From Costus lasius (Eukaryota > Streptophyta > Magnoliopsida > Zingiberales > Costaceae): a stretch of DNA of 64,000 nt. Below, piece by piece: positions 25,971-35,491 of the stretch. The translations under genes were made by a program, and so were the position numbers. Each line of letters opens with the position of its first letter. Position 1 is the first letter of the stretch. Where the stretch lies: the NCBI GenBank assembly GCA_027563935.2, contig CM050454.1:4988001-5052000 (forward strand), given 5' to 3'. Below the pieces are notes generated by a model that was not told the DNA's origin, searched no databases, and saw nothing but the letters and a program-made list of their open reading frames with translations.

Positions 25971-27283
25971 TAGGTCCCTATGAACTAAAAATATCTGAAC
26001 TAACATAACGGCCGTTATAGTTTTTCTAATTTGTAACAGCTATTACGGAAAAGATAGTTTCAATCCCTTGCGGCGGTAGACAGAGAGAGAGACGAGAGAG
26101 AGAGAGAGAGGAGTCAGAGGTGGACCTGTCGAGCCTCCTCTTTGCGTGGCCAGAGAGGAATTCCATAGGGTGGTGGCTTCGACGCTTCCGCGCCGCGCCA
26201 TGCCCAAGCGGCATTATGCAATGTCGTAGGTCCAAATAGGGATGTGGAGCAACACGGCCACAGCCGGCGGAGTCGTCCAGGGGGATATGGGTGGTCGCCA
26301 ACGGTGGAGTTCCCAAAATCGAGGCAGCGGACTGTGCAGCGTCGATGGCGGCAGCAGCGGTGGGATTGAGAAGGAGGGAGGAAGGCGGCGGAACTTCGGA
26401 GAGGCCGAGCGGACGAGCCGATTGCGCCGACGAAGTAGGTATTGGGGAGAGATCGAGCGGAGGAAGGAGAGGAGGCATCAGATCGGGTAGCAGAGAGTTG
26501 TGGAATTGGGGCTTTCCGTTGTTCGTAATTTTCTCGATTTTGTTTCTACCGCTGGGGGAGTTTTAATCCAACGTTGGATCAAATTGCAGAGTTTAAGGAT
26601 CAATTCACTTGCATTTGCTTGTTTATCGTCTTCCCCATTGATTCCTCTTAGCGTATGTTTCCAATTTGTGAATGATTCAGATTGCACAGGATACGGAACT
26701 TGAGGTTCCAGTTTCATAATATTTATTACAATATCACATTACAAAAAAATGAACAAACTTATGAATTTATTACAAGTTTACAACTAAGATATTTATTACT
26801 ATAACCCTCAAATATTTATTAATAAAAATAATTCACTTAAAAAATAAAACTCATAAATAAGTAATTTGACTATGAAAAAAATATAACAATATATTTAATA
26901 AAATATGGGTTTTTAATATAAAGTTTTAGATATTTTTTTTATTATGCGATAAAACAAGAATGATCTCGCTATAAAACCTACTTATATAAGTTAGAATTTA
27001 TAAAATTATCCTTCAACAATTTAAATATCTTATCAAAGTGCAAAAATAAAGATTATAACTATGGCAATTATGCGTAAGAGCCCACCATTCATATTTCTTA
27101 TCATTTAAAAAATTATTTTAAATTTTTAAATAATTAACGAATGTTTAGATTTTAATATATAATAATAATAATAAAATTATTAATAAGATATATAATAATA
27201 ATAATGTACCAGTGGGACCTACTCACATATCCGCCGCCCCTCTTTTTCTCTCCCCCGGCGGCGCTGAAGCGGGCCGCTTCCGC
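25971..27283. mobile_element. 1.3 kb insertion in the unit 1 CRK leader
   Basis: Units 2 and 3 read straight across from TTATTTGCAAG to the following CTGGCAGTG block, but unit 1 is split here. The insert contains a 10-base terminal-type inverted pair, AGTAGGTCCC at 25969-25978 and GGGACCTACT at 27214-27223. It also has a GA-rich and GC-rich block (26060-26500) and a very AT-rich right part. The pair does not sit exactly at the right border (about 60 further bases precede the resumption), and I see no clean target duplication. A non-autonomous DNA transposon that picked up a host fragment is plausible but unproven. Confidence 0.45.
26561..26706 (+). pseudogene. Diverged CRK 5' leader/start fragment
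   Basis: This segment aligns with the region just around the CRK start in units 2 and 3 (about 41028-41200). Shared blocks are ATCCAACGTTGGATC, GCAGAGTTTAA (CCAGAGTTTAA in unit 2), GCTTGTTTA and GAACTTGAG. It is much more diverged than the rest of the unit and lies inside the 1.3 kb insertion. It was therefore probably acquired from another CRK and not derived from this copy. Confidence 0.55.
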
Positions 27284-27529
27284 CAGGAAGCCCACAAAAT
27301 CTGGCAGTGTTTCCATTTGGCAATGTACTGCTTGGCAGTGTGGCGTCGTCTGCCCAACAAATCTCGTGTTCTTATTGTGTGATTATGATTTATGATTTGA
27401 AATCAATCCAAATCCTAACAGATTGCACTCTAGTGATATGTGAAAAAAATTCATCGATTTCTTGCAGTTGACTTCAATGATTGTCTTGCATCTAAACTTT
27501 GTATTCTTACTAGATATGCTTCAACACAG

Positions 27530-27979
27530 TGGATACATGGCACCAGAGTATGCCATGGATGGATTCTTCTCGGCGAAATCTGATGTTTTCAGCTTCGGGA
27601 TTGTCCTCTTGGAGATCATAAGTGGGGCAAGCAATGGGAGAGCACACGGGGAGAGACATGGACAGAGCCTTCTCGGGCATGTGAGTGATTCATTGTTTCC
27701 TTGTTGTTTGGTATAATTAGGAACACAGCAGGAAATATTCCTCCTTTTTTTTTATTCAAACAGGCTTGGGATATGTGGAACAAGGACAAGGCAACTAAAC
27801 TTATCGATCCATTGCTGGAAAATCAATACTCCCTTGCAGAGGCAATGAAATGCATCAGCTTAGGATTGCTGTGTGTGCAGAAGGACGCGGAGGTAAGACC
27901 CACAATGTCTGCAGTTGTTCTTGTACTGCAGAGTGATCATATTGTGCTTCCTCAGCCTTCATCGCCTCCAAAATACTGA
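27530..27979 (+). pseudogene. CRK 3' remnant (last two kinase exons), unit 1
   Basis: Only the last two exons survive: 27530-27680 ([16 protein letters not shown], then the [11 protein letters not shown] helix) and 27764-27979 (WNKDKATKLIDPLL, CVQKDAEVRPTMSAV, stop). They correspond to exons 6 and 7 of the unit 2 CRK. Upstream, CTGCCCA of the leader is joined directly to the intron 5 sequence CAAATCTCGTG near 27357. The ectodomain, membrane helix and most of the kinase are thus deleted. Sequence identity to units 2 and 3 is high, so the loss is recent. Confidence 0.9.
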
Positions 27980-29434
27980 AGCTTGGAATTATGAGTTCAG
28001 AATCACCATTGTTTGCCATAGCGACAACTCTTTGTTCATGTTTGATGTAGATAGGAGTGTGGAAATTAGGAAAACAATGCGAAAACACTTTTTAGCATAA
28101 TTTATGAAAAATAAATTCTCAAATTATGGAACTATAAATCCAAAGACTCTTTGTGCCGATTATCACATAATAATTTCTCTATTAGGTACGGGCTGGTTGG
28201 CCCACCTATCCCACCTATAGGATAGGTGAGCATAAAAGTCTGGAGCAATGAAAGCTAAAGTTTGAAAAGTTATGTTTTTTAATTTTTTTTAACTTTTAAG
28301 TTGATTATTATCTCAAAAGTCAGGTTATAGCTAGATGGTAGTGGAGCCAAATAGGCCCGAAGACATCAAAAACAACATGAGCATTTTGAGGTGCCTATTA
28401 TGTAATTTTGCCTTCAGAATATATTAGTTGCTTGGTAGTTCATCAAGAGAAAGACACAAGCTCAACATATGCACTTGAATCTATCATGATAAAAAAGTCA
28501 ACTTTGACTTCATAGACTTTCAAAAGATATTTTACCATGATGAAAAGTTTTATATTTATGTTGCTAATTCTTAATAGAATTTTTTATTAGATGATAATTT
28601 TATTTTTTTTTTTCACGTAGGTAACTTTTAAACATGGTAAAAATGTGATTGAAGTCAAAGAATTTTGAGTAACAAATGAAGTCAGAGATATGTTTTTGAC
28701 ACACATGATAGCTTTTGGATATATTGAAATATATGATTTTTTTTTGCTATTGAACCTATTGTTCAAACTTACGTTATTTTTTTTTATCCGAGTCAAGGTA
28801 GTTGAAGAAAATGGAATAAAAAATGGTGCAAAGGTTGATAAGTAGCAAGCGACGACTTTGACCTCCAATAAAATGTGAGTTTGTACACATAAAAATAGAA
28901 AAGAAAAAAAAGATTTTCAAACTTGTTTAAGGTCAACTGTTTGAAGTAAGTTAAAGTCAACTATTCAAAAAACCTTAGCCGGCTTAGTAGTTAAAATAAA
29001 TGTTTCAAAAACCATTGGGGTGCCTTGTTTTTCTTTGCCTAGAGAGAAACTTTCAGAGTTCTTAAGATATTATTATTCCTTTAATAAGTTTTGAGAGTTC
29101 TTAAGATCTACTATCGATACATATCAGACATTATTATTCCTTTAATAAGTTTTGAGAGTTCTTAAGATCTACTATCGATACATATCCGTCTAAAACTAGA
29201 CCGATATATTAATATGGACCGAATTACTCAATCTTAGTTTGGGGTCATTATTGGGCCTAGTTGGGCCACCCGTTACCAATTCTGCCTAGGTGGGCCAATC
29301 TTCTCGCGAAGCTTCGACCCTTATTGGACCGCGAATTCAGGATTTTCTCCCAGGCCATTTAGAGATGTAACGGATCAAACAGGGGACACGCGATCGCCAA
29401 CTGTGGCGCAGCTATCTTCCCTCGGGAGTGAGCC
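27980..29434. other. Intergenic region downstream of the CRK remnant
   Basis: AT-rich DNA present in all three units (44511-45906 and 60967-62358 are the counterparts). Toward the right it becomes GC-richer around 29250-29430, where a promoter or leader for the next small gene may lie. I see no coding gene in it. Confidence 0.5.
29069..29190 (+). repeat. 61-bp tandem duplication, unit 1 only
   Basis: The block starting ATTATTATTCC at 29069 is repeated from 29130 with a 61-base period. Units 2 and 3 hold one copy at the corresponding place (about 45600 and 62053). This is a unit-specific slippage or duplication event. Confidence 0.85.
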
Positions 29435-29524
29435 ATGCCGAACGACGATGATGATGCCCTACTGAGAAAAAGAACGCTTCACGAGTTCGCAACTACCCCT
29501 CTCCAACATCAGCAACGGGAATGA
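29435..29524 (+). CDS. Small upstream ORF (29 codons), unit 1
   Basis: An ATG-initiated frame of 29 codons begins MPNDDDDALLRKR and ends in a TGA that overlaps the next ATG (ATGA arrangement at 29521-29524). The same frame is kept in all three units. It may act as an upstream ORF governing translation of the following exon by reinitiation. No database family is recognised, and it may be chance. Confidence 0.3.
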   Translation: MPNDDDDALLRKRTLHEFATTPLQHQQRE

Positions 29525-29640
29525 TGGCGGCGGCGCCGGCGGCCTTGCGATCTGCGCTTCCGATGCCACGGACATCGGCCACAAAGCAAGTGGTCGTCAA
29601 GGGGCCCGATGGTGTCCGAATCTCCCAAAAGGAGTTCCAG
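29521..29640 (+). CDS. First exon of an unidentified gene, unit 1
   Basis: The frame MMAAAPAALRSALPMP continues to VKGPDGVRISQKEFQ and then meets a good GT donor (CAG/GTATTT) at 29640. The A/P/R-rich start may be an organelle transit peptide. I could not identify later exons. The nearest acceptor (about 29711) gives only about nine more codons and a stop. It may be a first exon whose remainder was lost or lies in the next kilobases unrecognised. The sequence is unchanged in all three units. Confidence 0.4.
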
Positions 29641-30879
29641 GTATTTCTGCCTTCTCCAACGCGCAAAATCCCAAAAGTTGTTTCACAAATTTCACCCTTT
29701 TCTTTGACAGGGATGTTTGCTACATTCTGGAAAACTTTAGTGTAGTGTTTGTGAGCTATTTCTTGCTCATGCTATACAATCTCCGTGGAAATTGTTTGAT
29801 TTACTCTGTAAAGGTAATGATGCATAGATAGAGAACATGGCATTAGAGTTTAAGATTTCCATAATGTTTGAGTTGTGTGCTAAATCTTAGACGAAGATTC
29901 AAAATCTGTATCATGGAACATGGCAATAGAATAATCTAATCGGATACCTTTGTATTTTAAAGAGGAAAGTAAAAGTGAATGGGACATTTTTCCTTATTTC
30001 CTTGAACGGAAAGAAGGTAAACATAGTGAGAAATTTCTTTTATTTTTCTCTGTCAGTTCAAATTGAGCATAAATCACATAACTATTTTTTATTCTTTTTT
30101 TATTATGTAATTAATTTTTTTGACTCATTTCACTTTTCTTTCCCTCTTACGAAGCACAAGTATCTCTTACACACTAGAACTTCGAAAATGAGATTTCTCT
30201 ACCTTGGCACTATGAAAAAATTGGACAAAATGTTGTTCACTCTTTTGAGTATTATATTTTTGCTTGAGTCTAGCTTCTTGCATACCATAGTGTGCGTGTG
30301 TTTGTGTTTAAGTTCATATAACGCTTTCCTTTATTTAAGTAAACAAATATTCAAGGTGGAATTTGATACTAGATTAGTTGATCAGACCTTTTAAATAATG
30401 CATTCTTCCTATATGACTCAGAACAAACAAACAAAAAAAAAATGCTTGCATGAGTAATTAGTGTCACATTATTTGTCTTGTAAACCATAAACGTTTCCTG
30501 CATCATTAGTAATTGAGTGTAACATTTTGACAATCAAGCAGTAGCAACATCAGTTATATGATTTGGCAGTGTGCTACAATCTATGGTGCTCTTTTAACAT
30601 GTGAAAAGAAATCTGTATACTTCTACAATAGATTGTTCAGGAATGAAAGCATTCACATTTTTCTGTGAACTTGAATTGGATTGATTTGCTAAACATTAGT
30701 TTTAAAGAATGCTCTTTTAATTCATATATCTATGTATGAAGAAGAATTTAACTTATACTCGCATATTGATCTTGTTAGTTCAAATTTGTAATCCATAGAG
30801 GTAAATATAGGGTAAATTGATGAAGAATATGTGCACAATAGTAGTGAGAGATGTTCACATAGCAAGCTAAAAAGGTTAC
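29641..30879. other. AT-rich region after the small exon, unit 1
   Basis: It contains a 139-codon frame (29975-30394) that is F/L-rich with no recognisable domain and no sign of selection. I treat it as non-coding or intronic. The counterparts in units 2 and 3 are 46113-47351 and 62565-63803. Confidence 0.4.
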
Positions 30880-31440
30880 AAGGCTTACACCGTGTTTTCT
30901 TGGATGGATGGAAAGTACAAAGGAAAAGAAAGAAGGAAAGAAAAGAAAAATAGATGGATAGAATGTGTTATAAATTTTCCTTCCTTGTGTTTACTTGGAT
31001 GGAAAGAAAGTTTGAAGGATTGATATATACACCCCAAATTTTATTTTTTATTCATATTATATATATAATATCATAAAATTATTAAATATTAAATATTAAA
31101 TATAAGCGATGACGGCGAGGGCAAGTAGCAGCGGCATGAACGAGCATTGGCAGCGAGCTCGAGCAGCGACGGCAAGGACGAGTAGTCGAGAAAAGCTCGT
31201 ATTGAGCAAGAATAAGTAACGGTGCAGTGAAAAGTTGGGTGTGAAGTTAGTAAAGTTAAGTCATAGTTTTAACTTTCCATCTGATTTGGGCGGAAAGCAA
31301 ATGGAGAGATTAATGACTAACTTTCCCTCTTACTTTCCCTTCTAAACTATCTATCCGCCCAAGTAAACAAGCTTATACTCCTTTTCTTCCTACTTTCTTT
31401 CCTTTCCTTTTAACTTTCCCTCCAAGTAAACAAAGCCTTA
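30880..31440. mobile_element. Inverted-repeat (MITE-like) element, unit 1
   Basis: The left end AAGGCTTACACCGTG...TTCTTGGATGG pairs with the right end CCTCCAAGTAAACAAAGCCTT, giving imperfect terminal inverted repeats around a purine-rich left arm (GGAAAGAAAAG type) and a pyrimidine-rich right arm. A second inverted pair lies inside (GTGTTTACTTGGATGG near 30987 and CCGCCCAAGTAAAC near 31357). It is 561 bases long in both complete units. There is no coding capacity. A non-autonomous DNA transposon is the likely identity. Confidence 0.5.
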
Positions 31441-32155
31441 AAGTTGAAAATCTCAGAAACATTGTTGAAGTTGTAAGTTCAATTTTGACATGATTATCAG
31501 GTATTTTATGTTAAAAAGACTCAGATATAAATGCATCAGTATTGAGACATCAATCTCCCTTTAGTGTGCTTATAGGTCCATAGTGATATGCAAAAAAAAT
31601 TGTTTAACCAATTGATCTATAATGGAATAGGATGTGAGACCCTGAAAGTTCAGGTTAGATGTCAAATTTTGTTTACATGTTAAAATATTGATTTTCATAT
31701 TATATTATTTACATTTATTAGATCATGTTGAAGGCGTCCTTTTAAAAGTCCAAGCATCATGGCCAAAAACTTGAGAAAGTTGAATTTATGGGGACAGTAG
31801 AAGGATGTGATTTAGTAATTTTTTTTAACAAAGATGGAAATTTTGCAGGATGAAGGATACAATTTAGTTGATACGTTAGAAATGCTGAGGTGATCGAGGA
31901 AATAAATGAGAAGAATGTGAAAAAGAAAACCTCTATTTTAAGTTGCTATCCGCATGTTATGGGCTAGTTTGAGGCTGTGGGAGCTTATAGCTTATGTTGG
32001 GTTGACCTGAGTTGGTTTGACTAGAGCTCGCTAGATAAGCTGCAGACTGTTTGGATAAATTGCTGGCTGGATAAGTAGTTTATAAATGTTGTGTCTCCAA
32101 ATTCGAGTGTTGTCATAGATAATAACTCTAATTTGTTCAAGTAATTTTCGCATAC
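31441..32155. other. Non-coding region, unit 1
   Basis: I see no recognisable gene or repeat apart from short poly-A/T runs. The counterpart in unit 2 is 47913-48627. Confidence 0.4.
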
Positions 32156-32836
32156 CATCAAGGATCTCGAATCGAGTACGGTCAAATTGGACACCATATT
32201 CGAAATTTGCATGAATCTTCTTCATCATTCTCGGTTCCTCCTGGTACAGAAAATATAAATCATTGCAAAAGCTAGGAGTTCACAAACAAAAAAAGGTCAG
32301 AAATGAAAGGATTTACTACTAATGGTCATAACAAGATGCTGAATAAACCATATCAACCAAAGACCATTCGCAGTCAAGACTCCAATGACCAGAGCAAAGT
32401 ATTAACCACTATAACTTCCAATAATGAGGAATAATGTAATATTATATTTATCATAGCTTAAAGAGTCAACAAGTAAAAATGTAAAAGACCTACAACACGA
32501 GGTGGGATCAATTGGGCTAATGTGGCTCTTCTAGAGAGGGCCAATAATTAAAAGCTCAGTTGAAGTTTCGTAGGGAGAGAGAAAGGAGAGGCCACTACAA
32601 TTTCTGCTTGCTGTGTTCTTGGTGCAATTGTGACCAAACTAGCGATTCTAAGGTTATCCGTATCCGTTCAAGTTGATTTTTGGATAGCGGCCGAGAATCG
32701 CAAGTCCTGTTATGCATCTCTGTAGGTGGAGCATAAGATCATTGAATTCCACCATTGGTGGCACAGTGGCGAAAAGCAGACCATCAATCGCCGACTTGAC
32801 GTCTGAGAAAATATTTCTCTCCGTAATTATCTCCAT
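32156..32836 (-). pseudogene. Minus-strand gene fragment of unknown identity, unit 1
   Basis: Two candidate coding pieces are visible. The first is 32836-32654, an ATG frame beginning MEIITERNIFSDVKSAIDGL. The second is 32240-32156, with a good acceptor (TGTACCAG), the reading EEPRMMKKIHANFEYGV and a GT donor after LDG. I found no clear donor for the first piece and do not recognise the family. Both pieces are preserved in unit 2 (49308-49126 and 48712-48628). It could be the 5' part of a gene cut by the retroelement or by earlier rearrangement, or chance frames. Confidence 0.3.
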
Positions 32837-33202
32837 GATCTCTAATTTAAAAGTGAGAAGGGAGGAAATGGAAAAAAAAAACCTCCGGCGAGGTCAGGCT
32901 GTCTGCCGATCTCTCTTTAATTAATTAGGTTGATGAATGTATCATCATCAATTCGGGGGAAACACAACCAATCATCAATTCGGAGGAAACACAACCCACC
33001 ATCTGCGATACCTGGAAGCTTATATATGGATCTAAGCTGTAGATGGCAGAGGTGGAAGAGATCTGGAGCTGGAGCGTCGGATGGAAGCTTGGATCTGGAT
33101 CTGGAAGGAGCTGTAAGACGGCAAAGGCTAAGGAGGCGAGGAAGGTTTTTCGTTTGTGGGTTGCGAGAGCCTTTTGTGTTTTTTTCCCTTTCACGATCGC
33201 TT

Positions 33203-34335
33203 CAATGGGCGAAAGAGGCGCCAAAGAGTCGGGCTCCGCAAGCGAAACAACCTTGCGCTCGTGGCTCTCGTCGTCCCGGTGAACCTATGTTCTGCCAGTG
33301 AAAGGGTCTCCCCCTCTTTGGAACTCTAGCTCCCGGTGGTGTGCGTGGGGAGCCGCGTTTCGGTGGTGAGCCGCGCTTTGGTGGTATCCTCGTCTTCGTT
33401 GGTGGTGCTAGTCTGAATTTCTGATTATCCACCAAGGATTCGGCCACCGCCCTCCAATCTGGTGGTGAGTGTCGTCGGACCTCCATCTCTGCCCATGGCT
33501 GAAGGTTTCAGAGAAAGAAATACCTCATATCACCCTCCGCCATGTCTGGAAGCTCCAGCATCAATGCAGAGAACGCCCTGACGTATTATTGGATCGACCC
33601 GGTGTGCCTCAACCGGTCCACCTTGCCACGCGTTTGATCCACCGAGCTTCCGGGAAGAAACTGCCGCCGCAGTTCCTCACGGAAGGTCTCCCATGGCCAG
33701 CTAGTAGCCCCCGCCGTAGAGCTGGCTTTGGTCCTCCACCAAAGCTTTGCATCGCCTGTGAGGTATGCAATGCACACATGCACCTTGCCTTGTTCTGAAA
33801 CACGGCTATCAGAGAATAATTGCTCCATGTCTCAGATGAAGTTCTCCACTTCTCTAGATGATTGAGCTCCCCCAAACGTCGCTGGCTCAGAGACTCGTAC
33901 CTTCAGCTTAGGAGCCTCCTGCTCCGCCGGTGCTGCCGCTGATCGCGATACTTGCGTTAGGGCTAAACGCAATACCGTGACCTCTGCATGCATCTCCTCC
34001 TTCATGTGTGTCATCTGCTCTGGCATGTCGATCAGAGCTTCCAAGGTCTGCTGTAATAACTTGATTTGTAGTCTCTGAGTCTCAAGTTGTAACCTCTGTT
34101 GCTCGATCTGCAATTTCTGCTTCTCCACTGTATTCACCAGGTACTCCATCTGGGGAATAACTGCAGTGTCTGTATCACCCGCCAAACCGAGTGCTTCCTC
34201 TATCTGAACAATGCGCTCTCCATGGTTTGCCATGTCTTTAGGTTTAGCCGTCTCCTTGGCTTTACCTTTATCCTGCTTGGGCCACACGTCCTTTGACGCA
34301 CCTATAGCTATGTAGGTGATCTTCTGGAACTTCAA
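33203..34335 (-). pseudogene. Retrotransposon gag remnant, unit 1
   Basis: The frame reads from MKFQKITYIA through a Q/E/L-rich coiled coil, the capsid-type segment (EPATFGGAQSS, MEQLFSDSRVSEQG, CIAYLTGDAKLWW) and a basic tail (PPKRGSPRTPPGAR). Stops and frame changes occur at about 33830 and 33590, and the C-terminal zinc knuckle lacks its histidine spacing. It is homologous to the gag at 2720-1490. Confidence 0.75.
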
Positions 34336-35388
34336 ATTTTATCCCCAAATCGGAAAATGAGTAGAAAATCGATTGGAATCCTAAAATTACCTCAATCCTG
34401 ATTTTGACCCACGGGTCAAAATCGCCGTTACTGTGCAAATCTACCGTTCGCCGAATTTACCGCCTCTGCTGACGTCATGCCGACGTCAGCTCGCAATTTC
34501 CCTTCGCGCCGCGCCACTGCCGTCACGTTGGTGAAATCCGATTTGCGAAATCAATTTTGACCCGGTCAAATCGATTTCGTCTTCTCCGAACGACGCCGCC
34601 TGCGTCGTCGTCTCCCTTGCCGAGCACCGCCGCGCTCAAAAACTCGCCGGAGAAAGAACGTGAGGGCAGGGGAGTTCGTCCCCCTCCCTTCGGTGTCGTC
34701 GCTGTCGACCGGACAGCCGCCTGCTGCCGGAGATTGTCGCCTCTGTGGAAGAAGAACAGAGGAAGGGAAAGATTGGAAGAAAACTTTGTTTATTCACTCG
34801 AATCACTTACAAAGCTTCTCCTTACCGTCGCCGACCCCTGTCGGTGACGCCCTCTTCCCCTCCCTCGCCTCTGATCACCGGTTACAATCCTCTCGCTCTT
34901 TCAACTCTCACTCGCCGCTCACCGATGAAGCTTGCTCCTCTGAGCTCCCTCTGCTTCGATGATGAACATGGAACCGGTCCCCTTCTTCTCACTGCTCTTC
35001 AACCTTTATAGGCAATCCGTCGTTGCCTTCCTTCTCCGCGTTCGCCGCCTCCATATCCTGCAGCGACCGCGTCTTCCTTGCCCTAAAATCGAGCAGCGCC
35101 GCAAGCCCTAGCCGCGTCCGATCCTTCCCCCTGCCGCCGCTCGCATCGTGCCGTCGGATTCGCCTCCCCTCGCACGCCGCCACGCCATCGCCCGCGTCTG
35201 TATTTCGCGAGGAAGACGACGATGTCGTCTCCTCGGCTGCACGGCGTGAGGCTGAATCACACGCACATGCCTTCAATTTGGGGTCAACGATTTATGTTGA
35301 CCGGCTAAATCGGGTGTAAACTTGTTTTGGGCTTGTCTATGGGCTCGGTTTTGGGTTTGGGCCGGACCGGCTTGAACCAGGCCTAACA
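33203..35388 (-). mobile_element. Truncated gag-only LTR element, unit 1
   Basis: It is related to the element at 272-3979. The gag frame (34335-33203, minus) is followed directly by the inner part of an LTR (34336-35388). The primer site and the LTR start are missing, because GAACTTCAAA of gag is joined to TTTTATCCCCAAAT of the LTR. The other LTR is gone, and the zinc knuckle is degraded (CFACGARLFG), so the left border near 33.2 kb is approximate. The LTR end GGCCTAACA at 35388 lies only about 100 bases from the transporter start codon. The element cannot move on its own. Confidence 0.75.
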
Positions 35389-35491
35389 CCGAAGAACCCA
35401 GCTAGGAAGCACCGACGGTGAGTGAGCGAGCGAGAGAGATATCCTCTGTCAGAGCGATCTGATCTTTCGCCACGGTGCTCTTCTCTCGGCG

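Noticed and set aside
26026..26478. 150-codon minus ORF in the 1.3 kb insertion
   Set aside because: It is P/S/L/A-rich and arises from GA-rich DNA on the other strand. It is absent from units 2 and 3, with no domain or splice support.
29975..30394. 139-codon ORF repeated in three units
   Set aside because: It is F/L/Y-rich in AT-rich DNA with no signal-peptide logic or domain. The repetition comes from the tandem array, not from conservation.
32925..33224. 99-codon minus ORF beside the unit 1 retroelement
   Set aside because: It spans the uncertain border of the element and has no recognisable domain. It is likely incidental.
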